64,000 nt of DNA from Corythucha ciliata (lineage: Eukaryota; Arthropoda; Insecta; Hemiptera; Tingidae): assembly GCA_038030265.1 (NCBI GenBank), contig CM075939.1:8103253-8167252 (forward strand). The letters run 5' to 3'. The notes beneath the pieces were generated by a model. The model saw only the letters and a program-made list of their open reading frames with translations, was not told the DNA's origin and did not search any database. Shown here piece by piece: positions 11,101 to 22,742 of the stretch. How positions within the stretch are numbered: position 1 is the stretch's first letter; each line of letters begins with the position of its first letter. Position numbers and translations under genes: made by a program.

Positions 11101-13648
11101 CGTGGTCACTCAGAAAAGGCCAAAATAAAGCCTAGGAACTAGAAACTGACCGTTTTCAGGAATAAATCCGGAAACAAGCAATGCCCCGAGGTTATAATCA
11201 GAGCCGAAAAGTGGAATTCCGCAGATTTTTAGACCTGCGTGATCGTGATGCACCGAAACTTGCTACGTCGCAGGTATTTAGATGTAGCGATACTTGCCCT
11301 GAAAATGGCAAAACCTTCCATACGAACTCCAAAAATGACCAAACTAACCATTCGCACGTAGAAAATGTTTAAAACCAACGATGCGAGCCGTCAAAATGCC
11401 AAAAAACTGACCACTGGCGTTCGGATAATGGAAACTGACCATTCACGCCTTCGAAATGGCTAAACTTACATTTTGCGACCAAAAAAACAACCCAACCGGC
11501 AATTCAAGCCCTGATACGGCTTGACGGACCATTTTTGTCTCAAGCATGATAAAACTATTTTTTCTTCGAAAAAATGCTAAAATTGACTGTTCACGCAAAT
11601 GGCCGTACTGATTATCAAACTGTCTATTCACGACTTAAAAATGTAAAAAATGAATCTACGCGCCCTAAAAAAGGTGCGTTTGCCAACAGCTAGCTCTGTT
11701 GTGAGCCCCTGTTCCACGGAAAATGTTCTGGCGACGTCAGAAGTGTCATCTCCTTGACCTAGTCCATAAAAAAAACGTCCTGCGCAGGTGCCGGACACGA
11801 TAAAATGACCTGGATTTTTCGTACGGTGGGCTGTTTTTCTCGTAAAATCACAAAACTCGGACTGGAAACCATCAATTTTAACCTCACGGACAACTTGATC
11901 AGGAAACTCTCGAATTGACGGTGATTTTTCTCCTGAAAAATGATCGGGTTCAAGTAAAATGAAGAGTTACGGCGCCCACCTCTGCTCAGGAGTGGTAAAA
12001 ACCAAAGCAGGTGGGAGAGGCCGGCATGACAGTCACTGTGCTATAAGCGTCTTGACTTTATCAACAAACAATAAATTACTTTTTCCGTTGCATCACTGCT
12101 GCCGAATTATTTTATTTTTTTACTCACGTGAACGACGGAAAAATAGACCGTGCCGTCGTGAAGAGCGTGCACAACTGGCGAGGTTGAGCTGTCCCTCAAG
12201 GGTAGGTTTTCAAGAAGCCTTATAAAAAGAGCAAAGAGCGTAAGTATTTTAACCACAACCGGTAATAATTGTTTACAGGGAAGGGGCGAATTTACCAATA
12301 ATGAGGAACTTCGTTAATCATTTCAAATTCATACACGGAGGCGACCAATTGGTTGTTCGGGGTTTTTCTAATAATAAGCAGACGGTTCAAATCACCCACG
12401 GTGAACGGAACGATGTCTCGAACTTCGTTGTCTTGTTTCCAATTCCAAACAGCTTCCTGTGGATCATTTACGAGTAAAGTGGGGTGGGGAGTGGGGGTGT
12501 TGTTATTCGAATGAGGCGTGTGAAGGGGGACAGGTGGGGGTTTTTTTTATTACAATTTTACTATCGACGATTTTGTACCACATAATGGCGTTCTCAGGGG
12601 GTGGCAGTGCGACGAAGACAAGTCCTTCGTATGTGAATGACCCTTTGGAACGTAATTTGAACATAGCGACCGTTGATATGTTTTTTTCGAATTCTGAAAA
12701 AAAAGAAAACGGTGGACAGTGTGTTGAAAAGGATGGTGGTGCTGGGGGGAGGGAAACAGATCTTTTACCCATTTCTTGGAGGTGGCCCTGAAAAATGTTG
12801 CCGTATTTTCGGCGAATTTTCACAAAATTCAATACACGACTGTCCGTCGTGCCCAGGAGATAAAACTCGTCGCCAATTCTCAGTCGGTACCACTTTGTGA
12901 CACCAACTCCAGCCCTAAAGGATTCATCCTGTTCGACTTGATTTAACATCAGCTCTGAGAAGAGAAAGAAAGAAAAAACAACAACAAAAAACTGAAAATT
13001 CGAGGGTTTATTTCTTAGAAGTCACACCGAAGGGGTGGGGTTATGAGGAAACATTTCTCAAAATACGACTCAGTTTTGCCCACCATTTCAAATACTTTAC
13101 CGTTTTTTCACACCGCATTTGTCCCAAAAGCAAGATAAATTGGGTCTTATCGACCCCTCTCACCCCTCCGGTATTCAACTGACCCCCGTGAAATGAGGTG
13201 AAAGAAAAACACAGAAAACCCCTTTCACACGTCGACTCGCAGGGGTCTAGATAAATTGGATTTTCCGGAAAAACCTCATAGAGTCCTTTAAGGATTATTT
13301 TTTTTTTAAAAAAAAAAGGATGGGAAAAAGTGCGACATTACCTTCATGGAACTGAGTATAATCGTTAGCGAACGGAGGGCCGTTAATCATATTCGGGTAG
13401 TATTTCACTAGATCGGCGTAATTTTCGCGTTCTCCGTGAGGCACTTCGTTCTATATAAGACGAAAAAGGAATAATTTTCGACGTCTAAATGTCATTTCCC
13501 CTCCTTCCCCCTCACAGCTCTACATTCCAGTCGTAAAACTTACGTAGAGCGATCCCGTTGAAACAGGCGTTGTAGAGGCGAACGAAACGAAAATCACCAC
13601 CAAAAACAGAACACTCGCGATTCTTTCCAGTAAACGACTCGGACTCAT
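8108..13648 (-). CDS. 12-exon host gene, predicted secreted 594-aa protein
   Basis: I rebuilt exons by GT-AG sites and phase: 13648-13544, 13450-13342, 12954-12769, 12693-12554, 12456-12296, 12218-12128, 9515-9293, 9226-9074, 9010-8811, 8741-8518, 8368-8260, 8191-8108. They total 1785 bp and keep one frame through 11 junctions. The start was chosen because it opens a signal peptide: basic MSPSRLLER, then a hydrophobic VLFLVVIFVSFA core. The body has repeated strand-rich segments such as GDEFYLLG, GLVFVAL, RLLIIR, SYIAVVG and GDIVIFG, spaced like propeller blades and loosely like EPTP/EAR repeats. The C-terminal ~140 residues are acidic and helical-looking. It has few cysteines. I do not recognise the family. 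The last two exons are least certain: the acceptors are good, but the exon-11 donor (GTGAAT) is weak. Confidence 0.75.
10140..11960. repeat. degenerate repeats filling host intron 6
   Basis: The 2612-bp intron (9516-12127) is unlike the short others. From 10140 to ~11170, segments based on CTGAAACTTGCAATTTCGCT recur irregularly. From ~11280 to 11960, segments based on AAACTGACCATTCACGCC recur about every 35-40 bp. 9564-10130 is unique sequence without a recognisable exon. Confidence 0.55.
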
Positions 13649-14009
13649 TTTTTAAAAAAATTATTTTAACTACCCGGAAAGTGTTTTTTTTTTTTCCAAC
13701 GCGGGGTGTCACTCCTGTTGCTTGAATTTCTGGAAAGATTAAAACAAAGAAGGGATTATGAGGGGGACTTGTTTTTTTTTTTCTCTCTCCCACTTAACTA
13801 GCCGTTATTCTACGAGGATTAGACGTCCTTTGCTCTTCCTTTCATAAAAAGTAAAAGTATAAAAAAAGGGCAAAGGGCAGTGTTTTCCTTGGCTTTCACG
13901 CTTTCTAAACGTGTAAATAAATGCTACGGTGGGGGTATAAAATATCTTTTGAAATTTTCATCGGTTAATTATTCACAACTTTTTAAAGGGCGCGTTGTCC
14001 TAATATTTA
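13649..14009. other. 5' flank of the host gene
   Basis: Non-coding, with T-runs and A-runs on either side of ~13650-13790. No confident promoter could be placed. It ends at the copia 5' LTR at 14010, so the retrotransposon landed about 360 bp upstream of the predicted start codon. Confidence 0.4.
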
Positions 14010-14071
14010 TGTTGGACTGGGTAATTTTGTACACAGCCTCCAACATATAGATCATATTTTATTTTTAAAGT

Positions 14072-14805
14072 GTCCAGGAGCAGGTTCAAAAATCGTGCAC
14101 TTATGAGTCGAGCTTTCAAACTTTGCAGGCGTGTTCTAGATGGCTGATGAGTTGATTTTAAGATTGGAGGCAATCGCGACATCGCATAGGACGGCTGTTA
14201 TTCAAGATAGCCGTTGGAAATTTTAGTATTTCCGCCGTTTCAGCGCTTTTTTCAAACTCTTTCCTGGTTGAAGCGCTGTTAAGAACTACATTAGACTGCC
14301 CTGAGTTCAAAATCAACCATTGGAGCGATCAATTAATCCCGCACGTGGATCATGCGGCAGCTTCTTTTACTCATCTTTACATAAAAAAATGATTTTCCAT
14401 GCTCGCTGAATTTGGATACCAAGGGCATCTCTTTCAAGTCCATTGCATTCCACCCTTGTCCTAGGGTGTCTACAACTGAAATTTCGCCTCAAACCCCAAA
14501 TTACCCCCCAGCTGGTGGAGCTACAAATGTATTCTATGCCCCGCGTTCAACTACCTTTCAAGGACTGAGGATCCCAGATTTGCGCAAGATTTTTTCATGA
14601 ACGTGTCTCTCACATATGAGGGCGTAATTTTTGATTCAGAGCCGATCCATACAACCAATACGGCGGCCGTAATTCGAGCTGATTTCTAACAATTACAATA
14701 TTTTATACGTTCCCGACCTATTTCTCGCGCGCGACTAGCGTAAATAGGTGTCTCCAGCCAAAATTTGTCGTCATCGGGCTTCAAGTGAAACTCCTTCATG
14801 TACAA
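14072..14805 (+). repeat. left terminal inverted repeat of the 7.35-kb transposon
   Basis: Matches 20678-21421 in inverse. It includes a mirrored 62-codon open stretch (14412-14600) that exists only because both arms share sequence. Confidence 0.9.
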
Positions 14806-16074
14806 TATTGAATTTCTAACGAAGAATCGAAATATTTATGCATGACTAATTGAGAAATAATTTGAGGAAGATTTTGGCTTTTTCAAGGGGGCTTTTGCAT
14901 CCTAGTTAGAATACCCCCTCCCCAACTCTATCCTATCATGCGAACTTTTCCATGTTTTCCAACATACGTGTTTACGGATCCTCATTGAAATATAAATTAG
15001 GGTACACAATTTTTACAATCATATAACAACGTTTTATATTTAACCATTGAAAAATGCCGGTATCATAATAATTTCATTATCTGTCTCCCTGAAATGCCGA
15101 TAAGTTTGGAAACTCTCTTTAGTGTTATTAAGCTATTTGAAGAGGCATGATCGGAAATTTACCATCGCTTCTTAAAATTACAATCAATCACCGTCATTGC
15201 AGCCACCACAAGCACAGAGTTCGGTGCAGGGAAGAAATGCATTCAGGCACTTGCACTTTCCAGCGCAGACTTTTTTGCACCCGCATTTAATAACTTCTCT
15301 GCAGGCAACTGCTGCCTTTGGAAGGGCCGTCCACTTAACCTGTTTAAGAAATTGAATTGATAGACGGGACCGTGCGCACAGTTAGACAGGTAGCACGAAT
15401 CATTATTCATATATTTTTGTTGGAATTTCCATGGTATTGCGCAATAGAGGAAGATGATGAAATGAAAAACAGGGTAATTTATGGTATGATTTCTTTTACC
15501 TCCCAATTCGAAGCGCCCATTTCCCATCCAAAATTGCTCGGTGAGGGTAGAATTGGGTTTAAAACTGCGGTTTGTGCCCACACGTGTCCTGCTTGATAAG
15601 CTGCTCTCAGAGCATGTTGGAGAAGAGCATCTTTTGTCGGCGGGAGATTCTCAATTTGTCTATTCTTTCTCGTGAAGAGATAATGTCGAGCCTTATTAAC
15701 GTCACTTTCCGAGCTTGTACGGTCGTAGAGCAATACAACAAATTTTTCCAGCACTGGCATGACTTTTCCAACATCTTCCGGGGTCGGGAGCTTAGAAAGA
15801 ACTTGAAATGCTGAATTGGCTTCCTGGAAGCATCGCCAAGTAGACCACGCTGATGCTTTCCCTTTACCCAGAAACGCTGACGTTGTGTCACAGCCAGTAA
15901 AAGCATGAAAAGCTGGTAATCCTTCGCAGACTTGCAACCCCACCGTAGCAGCAATGGCTGAAGCGTCAATGTACCTGAAATGATTTATTGTAAGAGAAAG
16001 ATACCCAAAGCGCTTTCATAAAACCTACCGAAAGGATTTCCCCGCCGAAAACGCAATGGAAAGTTTTTGACAAT

Positions 16075-16564
16075 GAGGAAGTAACACATTTTCCAAAACC
16101 ATGCCGTCATGATAGCTTGGTTACCAAAACTCATGAAAACACGATTCGTTCACATAAAATCAGGCCCTATATTTTTGTATTAATTTTTAAAACTATTGGG
16201 TTGCGGGACCCATTTGAAATAGGCTAGATAGACTGATGACGCAATAACAGCCTTCGCATAACCTTCACAATGGCTTCCCACAAATCAAACAATAGGACTT
16301 TAGAGAAAGGGAATGGTCAAGAAGGGGTAACACATGATAACAGCCATGATGCGAAGGGTTGGGAGGGGTCACGACCCTTTTAGTTACGTCACGAGTCACA
16401 GACCGGCCGTTTAAGGTAACAAAAAAAAATTGGCAAGTTTTATTATTTCGCTATAAATCGAAATCAATCATTTACGCACTAATATTCAATTCCTGGTCAT
16501 ATTTAGTCATTTTCTTTAGAAAAAAAATGTCTCCAGCGATTTTTATTTTTTATGTTACTTCCTC
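16075..16564. mobile_element. 490-bp MITE in the transposase exon
   Basis: The ends are inverted GAGGAAGTAACA. Flanks give a 2-bp AT duplication. Removal rejoins the exon in frame (MIN... to ...SIAFSAGKSFR). Confidence 0.7.
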
Positions 16565-19034
16565 ATTGATCATTCTGACCAAGCTGATTGCCAGGACTAC
16601 GACATCGGAATCAACTGTCCTTATAAGAATTCGTTGGTAGCCTTTATCAACCCCGTCGAAAGCATGCAAGAAAATGCGGGTATCAGCTTCGGTGCATGGA
16701 ATGAGCGAAGCGAAGTCAAGGACAGGACTAGACAAGACACTTTCTCCGTGCGTGACCACTAATACCCCTGGAAAGCTTCTACTAGCCAACTCTTTGCTAA
16801 TCAAAGAAAATAGTTCGGTTTTATTTTCGTCGTTTCGCAAAAATTGTTTCCAGTCCTTGGGTATTTTTTTTACTCCTTCCACTCTAACCCTCGTCCCTTG
16901 TCCTCTTTTTTCTCGGGTGAAACACTTCAAACTTTCTTTACGATAAAAATCGAAGACTATATCGATTCGTCGGACAGAGCCACGGAACATTTTTGCGGTG
17001 TACCCTTCGAATTTAGCAACGAAATGTTCGAAAGTGTCGCCAATTGATGGAGTGATCATATTCACCACGGCTGCTCCATCTAATAAAATCATGTCGTAAT
17101 CTTCTACGCATTGGTGTTCGTCTAGATATTCACCATTCGATGAAACGACACCTTCCAGGACTTCTATAATATCTGACTTTTTAGTCGATCGTAAGCGACC
17201 ATAGTCTGATAACGAAATAGGGTATCGGTGATTTTCATGGCTGAAAAATTCCCCTAAATCTGCTCCTCGGACTTGGCAACCAATGTAGAGTCGCAAAAAA
17301 AGGCTACGGTCTTCTCTTAAAGACTTCATCTTAAGCTTGTACTTGGACTTCGTTTTGGCAACCGGAGATTTGAAAAGAGGAAATCTGTTTTTCTTAAGGA
17401 CGCAGTCCATCTTAACTGAACAGTTGATCAGTCGATCTCTCCAAAATATTTCACACTGCTCTCTTCCAGTTGACTCCAGACTCCGAACGGACATAACTAC
17501 TTCATGAGATAAAATCTCTCTCGAATCAAGAACAAGAAGATCTCCGCTGCTTTCACTAAATGGATTACCCATTTCCTTCATCGTAGATGTCAGTGATTTA
17601 ACGTGGCGCAAGAACTTTTGCTGCTTGTGTGGTTGGTCTTCGTGATGGTGCTGAGGATCGTCAATGTGTTGATCGAATGACGAATAGCGGAACTCTTCTA
17701 CGATTCTCGCGATTTCAGGACCTGGAAAATTATAAACATCATTTATAAGAAAGCATTGACAACTATACACCTTGTACGAACCTGATACCATCCAGCGAGT
17801 GAGTGCTTTGGAAGATTCCGTTAGACCGACTGCTCCTCCATTGCCTTTAACCAAAGCGTTATTTTGTTCGTGCGCCTCATCAAGAGGTATAGCTGAAAAG
17901 GGCCGGCAAGTTTTCCTTGATGTGAAGTGGCCTTGACAAAATTCTTCGAATACATCAGGGTGTCTAGTCTCCAGGGTGAACATATCTCGCAGATGAACAC
18001 CAACTGCTCTTGCGTACTTTACGTGATCAAGAGCGTGAAAAAGCCACTGAAGACAATATAACGACCTCACGTACAAAGGAAAATTTCCAGAGTGTACCGA
18101 TCGATCCCAAGTCAAAATGTCTAAAATAATCTTTAGGACTAAATTCCAAAATTTAAACTGGGCGCTTTTCTCACCTTTCATTTCACACCACTCCTCAAAC
18201 GACGAATTTAGATCTGAGTTTGAACTACGGAATTCTTCGAAGGCTTCTCGCTTCAACTGATGCAACGCGCATGCAGTTATTTGGTAAGCACGCAAAGTTT
18301 TTTTGATGTGTACAACTTTAAGAAAAGAATCTGCAGTTCCAGCGGTGGCTATTTGAGCTTCTTGGATAGCATTAGTCCACCCACTTCCATCAATCATATC
18401 GCCAAGTGTTTTCAGTAGGGCCATCTTAATGTGGAGTCCACCCAGCATAACTACAATCTTGTTCTCACCGTAGGCTTCTGGCCAATTCCATTGAATATCT
18501 TTGGCGATTTTGAACAGAGGTTGATCGAAAGTTATAACTGGAGTCTGGCCCGGATTCAACACGTCAATAGATTTTTGAATCATGGCCATGGCGTGACGAA
18601 TCATTGCAACGGATTTGGAATCATCAGGGAAGAGAGGAAGCAGTGCTGTAGACGTGGTCATTGGTGAATTAAGCCCTTCTATAACTACATTATTTGCATG
18701 ATAGGCAGCCCAGGAAATTCCACGCTGTGCACTGATATCGATTTCTGATTCAGTTTTGCTTACCTGAGAAACATGTTGACACCATTCGTCTTCTTTTGCA
18801 AAGCCGTTTTCATACTCCATGCAATTTTTGTGGCGATTCCAGATCTGTTTAAGACCGTGAAATGTTGGAATATGTGGTGCTACTTTCTGAGCAATAACGG
18901 CATGAACCTCAGTATAATAACTCGGCAGAGCTTCTAGCTTATTCCCTGTTTTTTTGCACCTGCTTTAAAGGCTGTGCTGAACCTTCACAGTCTTTGGTTG
19001 GGTGTTGAAACAGCGAAATACCAGTACCGTGGAA

Positions 19035-19182
19035 GGGAGGCCGACATCGGGGCTAAAGAGGTTGCATTTAGATGGACTGTTAACTTCCCCTTATCCCATG
19101 CAATCCTATGCAAATCGTGATAAGGATACACTTGTGTAACCTATACCTACATAAAAAAAGTTGGCCCCGATGTCCGGAACTC
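19035..19182. mobile_element. 148-bp MITE, 9-bp target duplication, MULE-like
   Basis: An exact ACCGTGGAA repeat flanks it (19026-19034 and 19183-19191). The inverted ends share GACATCGGGGC. A 9-bp duplication is typical of MULE-type elements. Excision restores the frame GAFHG-TGISLFQHP in the transposase. Confidence 0.85.
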
Positions 19183-20078
19183 ACCGTGGAATGCACCTTC
19201 AGAACTTGTAGCTGACGGATTGAGATCAATATTATCAACTGCAGAGGTTGTAAATACCTTGCATTTCATTTTAGGGGGACAGACAGCCCCCGTAGCTTCA
19301 TAATGCCGAATCAGCGAGTTACCTAGATCGGTAGACACATTCAGCACACGTTTATATGATACAGAAAGCCCGAGCTTATGTAGAGAATCCACAAGATCTC
19401 TCGATCTTGTTCTCGAATGTATCAGCGCTCCGACGAAAAGAGGCAAAGGAGGTTCTTCTTGAATATGTACAGTCCTGGCTGAATTATTTTTCCGCTGCTT
19501 CACGAAGTGGTAAGTGAGAAGCTGTGAGATAGAAAGCCCTGCTTGAGAAGTATGATACCCACCAGTGTCAGTTCCATACATAATCATTGTTACTAGGCTG
19601 AGTAATGTATCTGGAACACTCTCGTTTTGACATCCCCGTTGAAATGAACCGCTAAATGGTGTCTTGACTCTTTTCGCTAGGTCCCGACGAATGATGTTTG
19701 CTGCTTGGGTTAATACAGATAAGTCGTTTTGCTCATCAGATTCGCATGCCAATTTTAATGCTTTTCCTTTCTCTCTATTGCAAACGAACAATACGTCACG
19801 GCCTTCTTGATGACATTCAATCTGGGGAAAATAATCAAGTATATCTTTTGACATATCAGGCATTTCGTCCAGTCTGTGTCAGAACTGTCAACCAGATTCT
19901 GCATCTCTTCCTTCATGAATTTGAACGTTTTTTTCTTTTTCGCATCTGTAAAAGTTGATATACTGCGTAGTAGTGCAGCAAATAATGTAGCCTCCCTAGC
20001 AGTTAGATAAAGGTTTAAGGACTGCTCGTGCGTGGAAATTATGTTATATTTTCTCTATCCAGTTATTTCTGGAGGTTA

Positions 20079-20232
20079 AGGCCGGTCTTCACGATGCCAG
20101 TAGCCACCCCAGTCACTCCACCAGCACCAGTGCACCAGTTACTCGATCCAGTCTATTATTGGCAGCAATAGATTGGTTCCAGTAACTGGAGCAGTTGACT
20201 GACACGCCTACTGGCATTGTGAAAACTCGCCT
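20079..20232. mobile_element. 154-bp MITE, TTA target duplication
   Basis: TTA at 20076-20078 and 20233-20235. The inverted ends are AGGCCGGTCTTCACGATGCC and AGGCGAGTTTTCACAATGCC. Similar to 53187-53713. Confidence 0.75.
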
Positions 20233-20384
20233 TTACGTAAAATTTATGTAGTTAAAGCTGCGCATTTCACACCCACACTACGCGGGCGTTTCGGAAAGAT
20301 GTGCGATTTGGTACTCACATATCACCGCCGGAAAGGCCCCAACGAAACGAATGTGCTGCTCCCGTGACACAGCTTGCATTATCC

Positions 20385-20455
20385 GTTCAGTGAAGTGGGA
20401 CGGAACGAGATTCGAACTCAGGTCCGCTGGGTTCGAAGCCCGTTGCTCTAAAAAC
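20385..20455 (-). other. weak tRNA-like (SINE head?) sequence
   Basis: On minus it has a B-box-type GAGTTCGAATCTC and an A-box-like TAGTTTTTAGAGC about 35 bp before it. The anticodon stem is poor, so it is at best a tRNA-derived repeat. Confidence 0.3.
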
Positions 20456-20677
20456 TACACAAATTTTTTAACTAATATATGGTGTAGTAATGCTGTAACG
20501 AAAACTCAATTAACCAAAACTCACTGCCAGGAAGTTCTATCTCTGTAGGCGTTAACCGTGAAGAACACGACATGGGATTTCGGTTATAACTTTTGCTACC
20601 TTTATAGTAATAACATAACTCAGATGGAAAGTCGTATCAGGGCTCTATAATAATAGTCACAGATTTGGTTTAGAAAG

Positions 20678-21421
20678 TCTACATGAAGGAGTTCCACTTG
20701 AAGCCCGATGACGACAAATTTTGGCTGGAGACACCTATTTACGCTAGTCGCGCGCGAGAAATAGGTCGGGAACGTATAAAATATTGTAATTGCTAGAAAT
20801 CAGCTTGAATTACGGCCGCCATATTGGTTGTATGGATCGGCTCTGAATCAAAAATTACGCCCTCATATGTGAGAGACTCGTTCATGAAAAAATCTTGCGC
20901 GAACCTGGGATCCTCAGCCCTTGAAAGGTAGTTGAACGCGGGGCACAGAAAACATTTGTAGCTCCACCAGCTGGGGGGTAATTTGGGGTTTGAGGCGAAA
21001 TTTCAGTTGTAGACACCCTAGGACAAGGGTGGAATGCAATGGACTTGAAAGAGATGCCCTTGGTATCCAAATTCAGCGAGCATGGAAAATCATTTTTTTA
21101 TGTAAAGATGAGTAAAAGAAGCTGCCGCATGATCCACGTGCGGGATTAATTGATCGCTCCAATGGTTGATTTTGAACTCAGGGCAGTCTAATGTAGTTCT
21201 TAACAGCGCTTCAACCAGGAAAGAGTTTGAAAAAAGCGCTGAAACGGCGGAAATACTAAAATGTCCAACGGCTATCTTGAATAACAGCCGTCCTATGCGA
21301 TGTCGCGATTGCCTCCAATCTTAAAATCAACTCATAAGCCATCTAGAACACGCCTGCAAAGTTTGAAAGCTCGACTCAAAAGTGCACGATTTTGCTATTT
21401 TTCTTGAATCTGCTCCTGGAC
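20678..21421 (-). repeat. right terminal inverted repeat of the 7.35-kb transposon
   Basis: Inverse of 14072-14805. The ~14-bp insertion AGAAAAATAGCAA near 21395 distinguishes it from the left arm. Confidence 0.9.
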
Positions 21422-21475
21422 TATAATAAAAAAATAGTGTTTCTGTTTCATTCGTTCACGACTCTGCTACCAACA

Positions 21476-21494
21476 GGTTATGGCGCCCATGTCC
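21476..21494 (+). other. copia primer binding site
   Basis: GGTTATGGCGCCCATGTCC follows the 5' LTR directly. It is close to the GGTTATGGGCCCAG type of site used by insect copia elements, which pairs with an internal part of initiator tRNA-Met. Confidence 0.6.
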
Positions 21495-21499
21495 AATTA

Positions 21500-22734
21500 A
21501 AAGCGTGATTGTGAAGGATTACAGAAAAGTGGCAGTTCAAAAAAGCCAAGACGTAAATCGAACAAGACGCTAGAGAGTTAAAAGGTAAAACGAAAGATCG
21601 AAGAAATTGGTGAGTTCGAGGTCGTCGTAAATAATATTGAAAAACTTACCGATTCGGCATCGTTTCCTCTTTGGAAATTCGAAATTACTATAATATTTAA
21701 GTCGAAGGGTTTAATTAATATCGTCGAGGGAACCGAAAACTTACAGGAAGATGCGAGTGACCAGACAATAAAAGAATGGAAGCAAAGAGATGCCAAAGCT
21801 CGGCAAATTATTGTCGGCTCTCTCCATAAAAAACATCGTTCACACATTCTTTCATGTACGACATCGTCGGAAATGTACAAAAAGCTTTGCACTATTTTCG
21901 AAAGAGACTCGGAGCATCAAAGAACGTCGACGTACGAAAAATTCTTCTCGTACAAATTTGATAGCAGCAAGGACATGGCTACAAATTTGAGCTCTTTGGA
22001 AAATCTACGTTTTCGACTTAATTCTCTCTCCAGAGACAAAATCGACGATGAAATGTTGATGGCAAAAATAATTTCGTGCCTCCCGTCGAATTATGACTCA
22101 TTTATTACTTCCTGGAACTCGACGACGTAAATTGAAAAGACCTTCACTAACGTGACGTCCCGACTTCTGAGCGAAGAAACTCGGAAAACTGACGCCGATT
22201 CCTCAAGCTCCATAGCCTTTTACTCGAAAGAAAAACGAAATTTTCGACCACGTAATGATTTTGACAACTCCAAAAAGCGTCAAAATGACTATTTTCGTAA
22301 AAATGACGGAAAATCTCAGTTTCGATGCACAATATGCAAAAAGAATAACCGAGAGCCAAAAGACTGTTATTTCCGTAACAAAAACAATGGTAGAAACCAG
22401 GCAGCATTTTTCGCCGAGAGTCAATCAACTACTAAAACTGGTGATTCTACATGGATCGTCGACAGCGGTGCAAGTGCGCACATGATGAACAATAACACAG
22501 AATTAAAACAACAGCGTCCCACTGACACTAAAATCCGGTCCGGAATATATAAAAATATAAATAAAAAAACTCGTGAATTTGTCTAACGGATTTAAATTGA
22601 CCGACGCAGACTTCAAATCGCTTCAAACTTGTGAAGTATGTCTAAAAGCAAAAGCCTGTCGCAAATCTTTCGGTCAAAACCGTTTTCGAGCAGTAAAACC
22701 CCTAGAAATCATTCATACTGACGTTGTAGGACCT
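21500..22734 (+). pseudogene. copia gag, zinc knuckle, protease and pre-integrase pieces
   Basis: Gag-type segments run from ~21640 (SFPLWKFEITI) to LPSNYDSFITSWNSTT, where a stop at ~22128 breaks the frame. A knuckle-like CTICKKNNREPKDCYF follows at ~22330. The protease site WIVDSGASAHMM is at ~22452. After a deletion near 22540 the pre-integrase motif CEVCLKAKACRKSF and HTDVVGPIET appear. The two Cys of the knuckle are kept, but the His/Cys spacing departs from CX2CX4HX4C. It is a non-functional remnant. Confidence 0.85.
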
Positions 22735-22742
22735 ATTGAAAC

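Larger units (their letters stand above)
15184..19950 (-). pseudogene. transposase-type protein, nuclease-like core and Cys-rich tail
   Basis: Pieces in order on minus are ~19950-19183, 19034-17782, 17721-16565, 16074-16029, 15974-15500 and 15339-15184. Clean GT-AG introns lie at 17722-17781 (60 bp), 15975-16028 (54 bp) and 15340-15499. Two MITEs (19035-19182, 16075-16564) interrupt exons, and removing each restores frame. Frameshifts near 19850 and 18948 remain. The N-terminus has WTKCLICQ. The middle has GLHIKMALLKTLGD, AHEQNNALVKGNGGAVGLTE and WMVSGPEIARIVEEF. Then come EADTRIFLHA, TVDSDVVVLAI and FHAFTGCDTTSAFLGKGK, like the acidic and helix-hairpin-helix parts of XPG/FEN1 nucleases. The tail is CGCKKVCAGKCKC...CTELCACGGC, resembling a CXC cysteine motif. 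I know this protein type from many invertebrate genomes as uncharacterised; it would act on transposon ends in the nucleus. Confidence 0.75.
14072..21421 (-). mobile_element. 7.35-kb DNA transposon with long TIRs, possible Academ
   Basis: The ends are GTCCAGGAGCAG on both sides. Inverted repeats run 14072-14805 and 20678-21421, with a few indels. One long minus-strand transposase-type gene lies between them. No clear target duplication is visible. Long TIRs plus an XPG/FEN-like nuclease signature in the protein suggest the Academ superfamily, but this is inference. 14806-15180 and 20233-20677 inside the element hold no recognisable gene apart from a weak tRNA-like stretch. Confidence 0.75.
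14010..21475 (+). repeat. copia 5' LTR, split (14010-14071 and 21422-21475)
   Basis: The two pieces sum to 116 bp and align with the 118-bp 3' LTR. The DNA transposon 14072-21421 occupies the gap, with a somewhat rearranged sequence at the left junction. Confidence 0.85.

Noticed and set aside
14412..14600. 62-aa frame also found at 20882-21070
   Set aside because: The two are the same stretch in both arms of a terminal inverted repeat; no codon-level constraint is evident.
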